64,000 nt of DNA. It comes from Planctomycetota bacterium. GTDB lineage: Bacteria; Planctomycetota; Planctomycetia; Pirellulales; Lacipirellulaceae. Both the position numbers and the translations under genes were made by a program. Numbering within the stretch: position 1 is the first letter of the stretch; every line of letters starts with the position of its first letter. The notes below the pieces were generated by a model. That model saw only the letters and a list, made by a program, of their open reading frames with translations, was not told where the DNA came from and made no database searches. Shown one piece after another: positions 52,114 to 61,577 of this stretch. The stretch spans positions 1 through 64,000 of the forward strand of contig JAKOXH010000050.1 of NCBI GenBank assembly GCA_029781135.1, read 5' to 3'.

Positions 52114-54249
52114 TTACGAGGGGGTCCACAAGGCCGACTTGCCGCCGCTCGCTGGCCGGTCGCTATCGGGAGTCCAAATATGGCTGGCCGGTTCCGCCGC
52201 CGCTCCCGCCATCGCTGGTGCGCCGCGTTCGTGCGCTTGGTGACGGGCGGCCATTGCGGCCTCATCGGGAATCACGCCCGTCTCGTAGAGTAGTTGGTAC
52301 AGCGCCGCGGCCACCTGCGGATCATCGCGATGCTCGCGCTCGATGCGCGACAGCAAATCCTTGGCCTCGTCGACGTTGCCGCTCGTGATGTGCAGTTCCA
52401 ACTCCGCCAGGTCCCACGGAGCGGTCGACTGGCCGGCAGACTGCGCATGCGACCGGGCCTCCTGTATCACACCGCGCGCCTCCTCCGGATCGTGTTCGGC
52501 AGCAATGAGCCGCTGGTACGCATCCGCTGGCGGGATACGATCTGCCATCGTCGGCCGGCGTACGGCTTCTCGGGCGAGTTGCACCAGCGCTGCTTGCGCA
52601 CCAACGACAATCGCCCGGCGGTAGAGCAGTACTAAATCGTCATCCGACACGGCGCTCATATTCAACCGCGGAACGCGTGCGAGCGGCAAGCCACTTACCG
52701 ACGCACCGCCTGGTTCAATCGCCTCCGGCTGCGGCAAACCGAGCTTCTGCCGCAGTTCGGCAATCGACTCGTTGTCGCGATCGGTGTTGCCGCCTTGTTC
52801 CAGAATCAACACGCTGGCTAATAATGGGATGCGCAGTTCCGGTATACCTGCCGCTTCGCTGGCAGATTTATTCTGCAGCGCCGGCCGCGTGAGGGCCGGC
52901 CAGCGGTCGACAATCGCGGCCCGCCGTTCTTCTTCGATTAAGCGACGGCGGACGTCGCGCGGCGTATCGCGCGGCGGATGCCAGCGCCAGTTCAACTCCG
53001 TTTCCGTACGAGAAACGGTGCCAATGACCTTTTCTTCCAGGACGTCTCCCAGTGCACCGCCACCGATTTCCTTGAGCGATGCGGTCGCTGCGTCAAAGGC
53101 CGGCCCCTTGTCGAGCGTCAGCTCTAACCGCTCCGCCCGATCGGTCTGCCGGCCATAAATGGCCATGACGCCCGCCAACCGTGGCACCAGCTCGCGGGTA
53201 AGTCCCACGCCGGTCTCTGGCATCGGCCGATCGAGCAAAATGTAAGTGTGTCGCGGCCGCGGCTGATCGCGCTGCGCGAACAGCTCGGGGTCCATGTCAA
53301 ACGCTTGGACGCACTTGTCGGAACTCAATTTGGCGACCAGCGCATCCAAATCGTGAATCGCAAACACCCGAATCACGGAATCGATGCGCGGGTCTTTCTG
53401 CTCCGCATCGAGCAGTTGGGCGATGGCCTCGGCCTCGACCGCGTCGTCGAGCGGCACCTCCATTTGGGCGTAGGCATGTAGCCCAGCCACCAGCGTCTGA
53501 TCGTCCGCGAGCCACCCGCTTAAGAGCGCGCGATTGAATACGAGCGCCGGGTCGGCCCCATATTTGGCCCCCAACCGATCGATCGCAGCGACCGCCTGCT
53601 GCCACTTTCCGTGATCGGCCAGACGTGTCGCCTTTTCCGCCTCGGCGCGCCACGGCGCATCCTGCGGCCAGGGCTTGAATCGCAGTTGATCGCGCAACAG
53701 CAGCGGCAAGCCGGAGTAATGATTCAATGCGGCCAACACCTCTCGCGCCCGCTCGTCTTCCTTTGGCGCAAGTGCCGCGTGCAACCAGAGATGCGCCTGC
53801 GCAGCCAGGATATGGCCCGACTCAAGCAGCGATCCCCCAACCGCGCCCAATGCCTCATACACTCGCAACGGCATCTCGCGATCGACGAGCGCCAACGCCT
53901 TCTGCAGCGACTCGATCGCCGGACGCGATTCATGTAGTTCAGCCGATAGCAATGCCTGACACGCGTGAGCCGTCGGACTATCGGCATTCGTGGCTACAAA
54001 TTTGGTGATCGTCTCCCGAGCCGCGTCTAATTCATCGAGCGAAAGTTCCAGCGTGGCCTTCAAATCCAAAAGCGATGCCCGACCTGGGTGCGCGGCTAAC
54101 GTCTGGTCCACATGACGCAGCGCCGCTCGGGGCTGCTCGCCTTCGATCATGCGGTGAATTTTCTCGATCTCGCCCACCAGATCGGAACAGCAGAACTTGA
54201 GCTTCTTGCCGCTGCCACAGGGGCAAATTGCGTAAGGATCAACTGGCAT
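52114..54249 (-). CDS. Large SEC-C motif, helical repeat protein
   Basis: This 711-residue protein begins PYAICPCGSGKKLKFCC, a SEC-C zinc motif (C9, C11, C20, C21). It is followed by TPR-like helical repeats (ALRHVDQTLAAHPGRASLLD) and a long uncharacterised middle region. The C-terminus again has TPR-like helices. SEC-C motifs are often linked to protein or nucleic-acid handling and translocation. The role here is unknown. The gene is upstream of ribD on the same strand, with only about 20 bases between them, so they may be co-transcribed. Confidence 0.7.
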   Translation of the reverse strand: MPVDPYAICPCGSGKKLKFCCSDLVGEIEKIHRMIEGEQPRAALRHVDQTLAAHPGRASLLDLKATLELSLDELDAARETITKFVATNADSPTAHACQALLSAELHESRPAIESLQKALALVDREMPLRVYEALGAVGGSLLESGHILAAQAHLWLHAALAPKEDERAREVLAALNHYSGLPLLLRDQLRFKPWPQDAPWRAEAEKATRLADHGKWQQAVAAIDRLGAKYGADPALVFNRALLSGWLADDQTLVAGLHAYAQMEVPLDDAVEAEAIAQLLDAEQKDPRIDSVIRVFAIHDLDALVAKLSSDKCVQAFDMDPELFAQRDQPRPRHTYILLDRPMPETGVGLTRELVPRLAGVMAIYGRQTDRAERLELTLDKGPAFDAATASLKEIGGGALGDVLEEKVIGTVSRTETELNWRWHPPRDTPRDVRRRLIEEERRAAIVDRWPALTRPALQNKSASEAAGIPELRIPLLASVLILEQGGNTDRDNESIAELRQKLGLPQPEAIEPGGASVSGLPLARVPRLNMSAVSDDDLVLLYRRAIVVGAQAALVQLAREAVRRPTMADRIPPADAYQRLIAAEHDPEEARGVIQEARSHAQSAGQSTAPWDLAELELHITSGNVDEAKDLLSRIEREHRDDPQVAAALYQLLYETGVIPDEAAMAARHQAHERGAPAMAGAAAEPASHIWTPDSDRPASGGKSALWTPS

Positions 54250-54518
54250 ATGCGGGTATCCACAACAGCGGAATTGCGGTTTCGTAGGTCAGAAAGCAGC
54301 CGGCAAACACGAATGCCCCCATCGACGACGCCAGCCGCTCAAATCCTATCAGATTCACGCCGTTTTGGCGACCCACTTTCGCACACCGACGATCGGGCCG
54401 TAGGGCATTCTTATAGCTGGGTGGCTGAGGTCGAGCGCCGCGAGCCCTAGCCGCGCCGCAAGCTGGGGGCTCGCCTCCGGCTCGACCCCGGCCGCCCCTA
54501 AGATGGAATCAAACCAAA

Positions 54519-55565
54519 CTATTTCCGCCGTCGCTCCGCCAGCAGCTTGAGCAATGCTTTCTGCGGATCGGCAAACTTCGCGACACCTTCCCGCATCAGG
54601 ACTTCTTCGAGCTTGACCATATCCACCTTGGCGTCGATCTCGGCCAGGATTTCGGCCGGCGGCAACTGGTCGACCGTGCGCTGAAACGTGCGGCCGCTCT
54701 TTTCCACGGCGTCGTTCGTGGCGGGCGGGTTGGTTTGAATGTCACTCCCCGCCAGGGCCTCCACGTACTTCCAGGGCGGGTCTTCGGGTTTCTTCGTGCC
54801 CGTGCTCGCGAAGATGATCTCCTGCCGCAACGGCGTCCGCCGCCCTGACCAAAATTGTTGATTCGACCGCCACAACTGCTTGGCATTCACGATGCCGACC
54901 TGGCCCTGCGCACCCTTGGATAACTCCGGCACGTGCTTCTCGGTATACACGTCCTCGCGCGACACAAATATACTGTAGACGCTCTTAAATCGAGCCAGCG
55001 ATTTTCGCCGCTGCGCGCCCCGCCAAATGGCTTCCCGCGCCGTTTCATACTGCCGCATCGTGAAAATGAGGGTGACGTTCAACGTTACGCCCGCGGCACA
55101 CAACTCCTCGAGCGCATCGAGACCAGCCGGCGTGGCCGGTACCTTGATCATCCGATTCTCATGCCCTGCCGACCATTTTTGGCCTAGTTCCAGGTAACGG
55201 GCCACGCGCTCTCGGTGCGGCACGTTGCGGTCGGGATCTTCAATCAACGGATCGAGTTCAAAGCTCACATAACCGTCGTCGCCCTGCGTCTTCTCCCACA
55301 CCGGGCGGAATACCTCTTGAGCGGACCGAACCACGCGATCCGTCAACCGCCACGCCACTTCCTCGTCGCTCACGTTCTTTTCATGCAGCAGGGCGTCCAG
55401 TTCCCGATCAAATTCGCCGGCCTTGATCAGATCGGAGATGATAATTGGGTTCGACGTGGCCCCCGTAGCCCCCAGCGCTCGATTGGCCTTCACCAACTGC
55501 GGTTCGACCGAGTCCAACCACAATTTCGTACCTGTCGCGATCAGCGACTGCAGCGGCGATGTCAT
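54519..55565 (-). CDS. tal: Transaldolase
   Basis: This 348-residue enzyme of the transaldolase family has GATSNPIIISDL near residue 34 and the Schiff-base lysine K141 in ENRMIKVPATPAGLDAL. VTLNVTLIFT and the FASTGTK segment follow. It moves dihydroxyacetone units in the pentose phosphate pathway in the cytoplasm. The ATG at 55565 has an excellent Shine-Dalgarno site (AAAGGAGC), so the upstream GTG is rejected. Confidence 0.93.
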   Translation of the reverse strand: MTSPLQSLIATGTKLWLDSVEPQLVKANRALGATGATSNPIIISDLIKAGEFDRELDALLHEKNVSDEEVAWRLTDRVVRSAQEVFRPVWEKTQGDDGYVSFELDPLIEDPDRNVPHRERVARYLELGQKWSAGHENRMIKVPATPAGLDALEELCAAGVTLNVTLIFTMRQYETAREAIWRGAQRRKSLARFKSVYSIFVSREDVYTEKHVPELSKGAQGQVGIVNAKQLWRSNQQFWSGRRTPLRQEIIFASTGTKKPEDPPWKYVEALAGSDIQTNPPATNDAVEKSGRTFQRTVDQLPPAEILAEIDAKVDMVKLEEVLMREGVAKFADPQKALLKLLAERRRK

Positions 55566-55899
55566 TGCTAGCTCCTTTGAATCGTCCACGTCGCAGCGGA
55601 ATTGCTGTCGGCCAATGATATCGCACGGCCGTCGCGCGGGAAACTACATGACAAAGAGCGCGTCCACTTAAGCTAGGAAGGCTGCGTCGCGATTACCCAA
55701 CGGGCGGACAGTGACGATTCTTCCGATTCTAGCGGTTATTGCTGCATTAACGAGCGTCAAAGGTCGATTTAACGATTCACAGGTATCGCTGTAGCGACCA
55801 CGAATGTCGTTTGCGCTTTGTCGCGCGACGCGGCGGTCCAGCAAAGACACCTGATTCCAAATGAATCTTCAGCGGTTTGAATTGGGGGAGATCACATCC

Positions 55900-57228
55900 A
55901 TGTCCATCTCGACCAAGACGCTCGGGCTCATGATGACGCTCGTCTTATGGAGCGGCATCGCGGCTGGTCAAGGTCCGACGCTGCCAACCCCGGGCGATGA
56001 ACTGCCACCCGACATGACGCTGCCGACGCCTCAAGGCTACGCACCGGCGAACAATACGTCGCTCGGCAGCGCCACCGATCGCGATGGCTTAGGCGGCATG
56101 GAATCACTACCTGCCGCGCAAGATGGCGAATACGACCTGACCGGTGACGGTTCTTGCCCCGATGGCGGCGGGTTCTGGAATCAAATTGCGCCGATTGAAA
56201 GCACCGGTTCTTGGCTCCAACGTGGCTTCTGGTACGCCGAGGCGGATGCTGTCATCTACAATCGCATGTGGGATCGAGCGGACACCCGCTACGCGGCGCA
56301 AGACTCCGCCGTGAATAACCCCCCTGTGAACGGCGTCAGCTTGGGTTTCAATCCCATCTTCCTGAACACCAATCGCCTCTTGATTCTGGATGGCGGCCAA
56401 CCGGGTGAGGACGCTGCTGTCCGAGCGACTTTAGGCCATTTTTTGTTCCGCGACTCGCGCAATCGCGACCATTCGCTCGAATTCACGGCTTTCGGCAGCG
56501 GCGAGTGGAATCAGGAACGTGTGATCACCTCCGACCAACCGTTCGGCCTATTCGTGCCTTGGCGAATTGACGGCGGCAACACGTCGTTTGACAATTCCAG
56601 CCGCCAATCGATCGAGTATGATAGCACATTCACGAGTTTTGAGACGAACTATCGCGTTCGCCAACGGCTACGCAGCGATCAGTTGGTAATGGATGCGAAT
56701 GGCAGTTGGCATCGAGCCGCCAATACCGGATTCGAACGAGAATACTTGGTCGGTTTGCGTTTCATGCAATTGGCTGAGAAGTTCGACTGGCAAGCCCAGG
56801 ATATCGCCGTGACCGGAGCCGACGGCGAGTACTTCATACGTACTAAGAATAATTTGATCGGCTTTCAAATGGGTACAGGCCTGACCTACCAAACATCGCG
56901 GTGGAGTGTTAGTGCGTTGCCCAAAGGTGGCGTATACATCAATGACGCGACGGGCAGTATCTTCCTCAACTACACCGCCGACGACACGCACGATGCAAAC
57001 CTCCGTCTCACCGGTAACGATCTGTCGTTTGTCGGGGAATTCAAAATTCAGGGGCGATTCCACATTACCCCGAATACGGCGCTACGAGCGGCCTACGAGA
57101 TGATGTACGTCACCTCCGTGGCACTGGCCCCTTCCCAGGCGACCTTCCTTCCGGAATTCTCGTATTTGAACACAACCGGCGATCCGTTCTATCACGGCAC
57201 GTCATTCGGCTTCGAGGCGTATTGGTAA
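55900..57228 (+). CDS. BBP7-like outer-membrane beta-barrel protein
   Basis: This 442-residue protein has a signal peptide (KTLGLMMTLVLWSGIAAGQ). A Pro-rich region follows (LPTPGDELPPDMTLPTP), then a FWYAEADAVIYNRMWDR strand and alternating beta segments (REYLVGLRFMQLAEKF, FVGEFKIQGRFHI). It ends FHGTSFGFEAYW-like with a terminal aromatic, as expected for outer-membrane barrels. This layout matches the planctomycete BBP7 family. The ATG at 55900 has GGGGGAG upstream. Confidence 0.78.
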   Translation: MSISTKTLGLMMTLVLWSGIAAGQGPTLPTPGDELPPDMTLPTPQGYAPANNTSLGSATDRDGLGGMESLPAAQDGEYDLTGDGSCPDGGGFWNQIAPIESTGSWLQRGFWYAEADAVIYNRMWDRADTRYAAQDSAVNNPPVNGVSLGFNPIFLNTNRLLILDGGQPGEDAAVRATLGHFLFRDSRNRDHSLEFTAFGSGEWNQERVITSDQPFGLFVPWRIDGGNTSFDNSSRQSIEYDSTFTSFETNYRVRQRLRSDQLVMDANGSWHRAANTGFEREYLVGLRFMQLAEKFDWQAQDIAVTGADGEYFIRTKNNLIGFQMGTGLTYQTSRWSVSALPKGGVYINDATGSIFLNYTADDTHDANLRLTGNDLSFVGEFKIQGRFHITPNTALRAAYEMMYVTSVALAPSQATFLPEFSYLNTTGDPFYHGTSFGFEAYW

Positions 57229-57387
57229 ACAGCATCGGCACGAGAACATTCGCCACGCTGCCGACCGCCCTACTCGGAGTTCGCGCTCGCGGACCGGTAC
57301 GCCGTGTTGCGGACGTCCTTGATTTACCGCGGCATATTTGGTGCAATCGCTTCCTAGACGTTCTCGTTCTCGGGAAGTGGCGTGCCG

Positions 57388-58719
57388 ATGCCGCAACGAA
57401 ATTTGCTGCTGTTGTTCTTGGCCGTGGTTGCGGCGTACGTATGTTACGTCCGCAGCGAGCATGATCCGTACGGCCGCTACGTGGCTGGCGGGCTAGCGAC
57501 AATCCGGCAATCTGCGCTCGATCCGGCAACCGGTAACGACCTCTTCGCCGGGGCGATGGATGGCATGGTCGGCGTGCTGCGCAAGCACGGCGATCAGCAC
57601 TCGCAGTTTCTGAGCGCGGCCGAGGCCGGCCCGTTACGCGACGAAATCCACCAGCAATTCGGCGGCATCGGCGTGCGACTGCGTTTTGCCGGCAAGCCAC
57701 CAGTGCCCATCGTTGCTGGTCCGATCCGGCCCGCTTCACCGGCGGGCAGGGCGCCGTTATTTGTCGGGGACCGAATTCTCAAGATCGACGGTATGCCAAC
57801 CGCCGGGCTGAGCAAGTCCGATGTTATTGCACGCTTAACCGGTGAACTCGGCACGTCGGTGGAGCTGACATTGCAGCGGCGTGGCGAAGACAAGGAGCGC
57901 ACCGTGGTGCTCGAGCGGGCGCTCATCCAAGTCGATTCGATCTTTGGAAACCGTCGGAGCCATGACGGCAATTGGCTATTTCCTCTCGAGGCGGACGCGC
58001 GCGTTGCCCACGTGCGCGTTGTGGCGTTCGGCGATCGTACGGCGCGAGAATTCGCCGCGCTCGTACCACAACTGCGGGACCAAGGCGTGCGGGGGATTGT
58101 GCTTGATCTCCGCGACAATGCCGGCGGGTCGCTGAGTTCCGCCGTCGCAATTTGCGAAATGTTACTGCCGGCTGGCAAGACAATTGTCGAAACTCGTGGC
58201 CGCGAGCAGGCGTTGCTCGAACGGTATGCGACGAAAGTCGATGGCGTCTATCGAGATCTGCCCCTGGCGATCATTATCAACCAGAACAGCGCCAGCGCCG
58301 CGGAAATTGTGGCTGCTTGCTTACAGGATCATGGTCGGGCGGTTGTCGTGGGACAACGATCGTTCGGCAAGGGGACCGTGCAGCAGCTTTTGCCGATTGG
58401 AAAAGGACTGTTGAAATTAACTTGGGCCAGTTTCTGGCGGCCAAGCGGGGTGAATGTCGACCGCAGACAAAACGCGGCAACGACGGCAACGTGGGGAGTG
58501 CAACCCGATAAGGGTTTTGAATGGGAACTGACGCCGATCGATTATGCGATCTATTCGGATTACCGAGACCTAAGAGATGACAATGACTTGACCAGCAGAA
58601 ACGAGGGAAGAGACCTCGCCGCGCGGCAAGCCGCCGTGGCGACGTTCGTCGATCGGCCGCTCGGTTTGGCGCACAGATATCTTGAATCGAAGTTCAGCGA
58701 AAAAGCCGGAAATAATTGA
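57388..58719 (+). CDS. S41 family C-terminal processing peptidase (CtpA-like) with PDZ
   Basis: This 443-residue membrane-anchored serine protease has an N-terminal hydrophobic segment (LLLLFLAVVAAYVCYV). A PDZ domain follows with GGIGVRLRFAGKPPVPI and VGDRILKIDG. The S41 catalytic core has IVLDLRDNAGGSLSSAV, Ser in NQNSASAAEIVAACLQDHG and Lys in GQRSFGKGTVQQLLP. It trims exported proteins at their C-termini in the periplasm. It starts at ATG 57388; a GTG two codons upstream is an alternative. Substrates are unknown. Confidence 0.92.
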   Translation: MPQRNLLLLFLAVVAAYVCYVRSEHDPYGRYVAGGLATIRQSALDPATGNDLFAGAMDGMVGVLRKHGDQHSQFLSAAEAGPLRDEIHQQFGGIGVRLRFAGKPPVPIVAGPIRPASPAGRAPLFVGDRILKIDGMPTAGLSKSDVIARLTGELGTSVELTLQRRGEDKERTVVLERALIQVDSIFGNRRSHDGNWLFPLEADARVAHVRVVAFGDRTAREFAALVPQLRDQGVRGIVLDLRDNAGGSLSSAVAICEMLLPAGKTIVETRGREQALLERYATKVDGVYRDLPLAIIINQNSASAAEIVAACLQDHGRAVVVGQRSFGKGTVQQLLPIGKGLLKLTWASFWRPSGVNVDRRQNAATTATWGVQPDKGFEWELTPIDYAIYSDYRDLRDDNDLTSRNEGRDLAARQAAVATFVDRPLGLAHRYLESKFSEKAGNN

Positions 58720-59043
58720 TTTGTAGCTCTTGCTGGTGAAAGGTAACTTTGACCTTCGATTCGGCTCCGGCGAGCGAGCGCAAGCGGAAACAATGACGAG
58801 CATAAACTGCTATTGGGAATAGGCTTACGCGCGATTGCGATTTCTATCTTGCGGCGGCTCAGGCATTGGCACGCGTTGTGCATTTCTCACCTCCATCGCC
58901 AGCGGGAATGGCGAACGATCTCGCCCGACGCAGGACGCTTACGGTTCCCCACGAACCGACCTCGTCATGTCGAGAGCCGCGTGCGGCGAATGACCGCACG
59001 AACTTGTCAGAACTCTTTTCACATGAGGATGGGGAATACTTAT
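58720..59043. other. Gap between S41 peptidase and small protein genes
   Basis: This gap of about 320 bases holds no recognised gene, RNA or repeat. In-frame codons upstream of the small gene extend into it but have no support. Confidence 0.45.
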
Positions 59044-59265
59044 ATGGTTGCTTTCAATCGAGTTCGTTGCACCGTTGTGGCTGTTACGGAAGTGCCGCTG
59101 CGAGGCGTGACGCGTGGTGCGATCGCCCGCGATGTGTTGCCGTGGGCCGACCCCTACGTTGCTCAGTTGATCAAAAAGCTACAGGACGAAGTGCGGGCCG
59201 AACGCCGGCAGAAATCGCGGCGGCCTCACAATCGAATCTCGGGTGCCGAGTTTTCGGCCGCGTGA
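59044..59265 (+). CDS. Small protein of unknown function, charged C-terminus
   Basis: This 73-residue protein holds AFNRVRCTVVAVTEVPL, ARDVLPWADPYVAQLIKKLQ and a basic tail (RAERRQKSRRPHN). The DVLPWADPY-AxLI-KLQ segment resembles a small family I have seen in planctomycetes. GAGGATGGGG lies upstream. ATGs at 59023 and 59029 are possible earlier starts. It overlaps the 3' end of folC by 40 bases in opposite orientation. Confidence 0.5.
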   Translation: MVAFNRVRCTVVAVTEVPLRGVTRGAIARDVLPWADPYVAQLIKKLQDEVRAERRQKSRRPHNRISGAEFSAA

Positions 59266-60860
59266 CCGAAAACACGGGGGTACAATTCAGCGGCTAGGAA
59301 GAACGATCCGGCAATGCAGATGTGCTCGCCCGATTGGGCGGTGTCCAAGGCGGTTTGCCAGGCTTCACGAGGAGTAGGAACCAGGAGGACTTCGGCGGGG
59401 CATTCGTCACTAAGTTGATGTGGGCGATGTTTAATGTGATTTAACGCGCCCTCACCGCGGCCCTCTTCCAGAGGGCGAGAGAGGCGAATTGACCGCTCGA
59501 GTTCTTGGGTAACGAGCGCGGTGAGTTTGTCGACGGGCACGGCGCGGGGGTTGTCCTGATATTGCGTGACAATGATTCGCTCGAAGTGAGGAACTAATTC
59601 GCGCACTATAGCAACCACATCTTTATCGTGGCTGATCGATACAATCAACGTACTGCGCGTTGGGGGCGGCAGCTCGGATAATGACTCGACGAGCGCCCGC
59701 GCGGACGCGGGATTGTGGGCCGTGTCGAGCACGACCAGCGGATCGCCCGGCCTCACTTCTACCCTTCCTGGCAACGCAGCGCGCGATAGCCCCAAGCGCA
59801 TGGCAGCGCTGGAAATGCACCAGCCTTGGTGTCGCAATTCGGCGATCGTCGCGAGCGCGATGGCGGCGTTCGAGGCCTGATGCAGGCCGAGCATGTGGAG
59901 GGAAGCGTTGTCGAGTTCGAATTCTTGGGCGGAAATCGAGTATGTAAAGTCGATGGAGCCGTAGTTGGAAATAGAGGGGGAGACGGGAAGAGCGGGAGAG
60001 AGGGAGCGATGGGTAAGCAAGGCGTCTCCTGGTCTCCTGGTCTCCTGGTCTCCTGGTCTAGTTTCCGAGGGTGGATGGTAATTCACGGAGAAATCACGGC
60101 CGAGTTGGATCAGACGGCAGCCGTGTTCGCGGGCGATTTCGGCAATGACGGCTTGCGGTTCGGAATCTAGCACGCCGCTAATGACGGGGACGCCCGGCTT
60201 AATGATGCCGGCCTTCTCACGGGCAATCGCACCCAATGTGTTGCCGAGTTGGCGCATGTGGTCGAAGCTAATCGAGGTGATCACACTCACCAACGGCAGA
60301 CAAACGTTCGTGGAATCGAGCCGGCCACCGAGGCCCACTTCCACGACTGCGGCATCCACCTGTCGCTCGACAAAATGCAGCAGGGCAAGTGCGGTCGTGA
60401 TTTCGAAATAAGTCGGGCCGCCGGTCGAGTCGCCCTCGGCTGCCGCTTCTTCATCCATCGCGGCCACTTCCGGCCAAATGCGATTGATCAACGTCACGAG
60501 TTCGTCGGACGTGCAGGGTTGGCCGTCGACGACGAAACGTTCTTCGATGCTCTCCAAGTGTGGCGAACTGAACACGCCGGTGCGGTAGCCTGCGGCCGTG
60601 AGGATGGCGGCGATCATTGCCGCGGTGGAGCCTTTGCCCTTCGTGCCGGCGACATGCACGATTTTGAGGCCGGTGTCGGGCTGGCCAAGCCGGGTGAGCA
60701 GTTGCCGCATGCGATCGAGCTTGAGTTGCCGTGCTTGGTAGGGGACAAAGGCGATGCGTTCGTAGTTGATGCGGCCCAGCAGCCAATCGAGCGCAGCCTG
60801 GCGGGCCGGCGACGTAGGCGCGTCGCTGAGTGGGGCGGCGTTGGGATAGGGGGTGGGCAT
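59226..60860 (-). CDS. folC: Folylpolyglutamate synthase/dihydrofolate synthase (FolC)
   Basis: This 544-residue protein has the Mur-ligase-like P-loop GTKGKGSTAAMIAA (72-79), EVGLGGRLDSTN and LDTAHNPASARAL. FolC adds glutamate to folates in the cytoplasm. It is about 100 residues longer than typical FolC. The extra length includes TRPGDQETRRPGD from a CTCCTGGT tandem repeat (60025-60060) and PLEEGRGEGALNH from the CCCTCTCCC-family repeat (59446-59485). The small gene on the other strand overlaps the 3' end by 40 bases. Confidence 0.92.
   Translation of the reverse strand: MPTPYPNAAPLSDAPTSPARQAALDWLLGRINYERIAFVPYQARQLKLDRMRQLLTRLGQPDTGLKIVHVAGTKGKGSTAAMIAAILTAAGYRTGVFSSPHLESIEERFVVDGQPCTSDELVTLINRIWPEVAAMDEEAAAEGDSTGGPTYFEITTALALLHFVERQVDAAVVEVGLGGRLDSTNVCLPLVSVITSISFDHMRQLGNTLGAIAREKAGIIKPGVPVISGVLDSEPQAVIAEIAREHGCRLIQLGRDFSVNYHPPSETRPGDQETRRPGDALLTHRSLSPALPVSPSISNYGSIDFTYSISAQEFELDNASLHMLGLHQASNAAIALATIAELRHQGWCISSAAMRLGLSRAALPGRVEVRPGDPLVVLDTAHNPASARALVESLSELPPPTRSTLIVSISHDKDVVAIVRELVPHFERIIVTQYQDNPRAVPVDKLTALVTQELERSIRLSRPLEEGRGEGALNHIKHRPHQLSDECPAEVLLVPTPREAWQTALDTAQSGEHICIAGSFFLAAELYPRVFGHAAENSAPEIRL
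59446..59485. repeat. Dispersed CCCTCTTCC repeat inside folC
   Basis: GCGCCCTCACCGCGGCCCTC followed by the TTCCAGAGGGCGAGAGAG type of inverted run matches the family at 62319-62356 and is in frame within folC. Confidence 0.65.
60025..60060. repeat. CTCCTGGT tandem repeat inside folC
   Basis: CTCCTGGT is repeated four to five times and is translated in the antisense frame as part of the GDQETRRPGD insert. Confidence 0.7.
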
Positions 60861-61577
60861 TCGATGCGCGCTCCGCTGCGCCGAGCCTGCGCGTCGCGGC
60901 TAAACGGGATGTTGGCGAGCGCAACGGCAGCTACGCCCGGGCGGTCATTTCAGGTGCGAGCCTAGCATAAGTGGTGGCACAATTTCTACAAGAAAGTTGG
61001 AAGAGAAGTTGGGAATGGGGAATTGGGAGTGGGGAAATAAGAAGGGCCGGCGAGGTGCGGGAGTCCTCGTCGGCCCTACGTGGGGAGATAAAGTGGACTG
61101 CCATCGAGCAGCCCGAAATTTGTTACAGGCGGACACTCATCTGCTGGACGGCGGCCGAACAATCGCGGTTCGATGCACCCGCCCGGGATTGGCCCGGGCC
61201 GCGTCCCACTCTTCTACCGACGCGAAAGTAAAGCACAGGGCGTGCCGATCGCGGGGCTGGCCCCCGAGAATTATATTTGGGCGAACGTAAATCGTTTGCA
61301 GATCAAAAGTTGTGAAAATGGGTGTTTATTGGCGCGTTTTCTCAGCCGTGTTCAACGAGTGGTTGCTAGCGTGTAAATCCTTCGGTAGACCCTTGTAGAA
61401 TGTGCCGACGGCACGAAAGTGCTAGCGAACTTCTAGGAGCAACCGCACGTAGTGATTTTGCTAAACCGCGAGCGGAATTCGGTGTTTCAACGTTTCCAAG
61501 AGCCGCTTCCCTGCATTTTCGTAAAGCGTTATATTGCAAAGCTTTGCGACTCTGTGTTTTGCTTTGAGCCGGGTGCC
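60861..61577. other. Gap with repeat and hairpin between folC and ABC genes
   Basis: This region of about 700 bases has the CCCATTCCCC-type repeat around 61007-61038. A hairpin of GGGCCGGCGAG (61044-61054) with CTCGTCGGCCC (61065-61075, one wobble) follows. Short open frames have no domains. It likely carries the folC promoter and the ABC operon promoter. Confidence 0.45.

Noticed and set aside
61044..61075. Hairpin as a rho-independent terminator
   Set aside because: The stem is imperfect and no T-run follows. It lies upstream of genes on both sides, so termination is unlikely.
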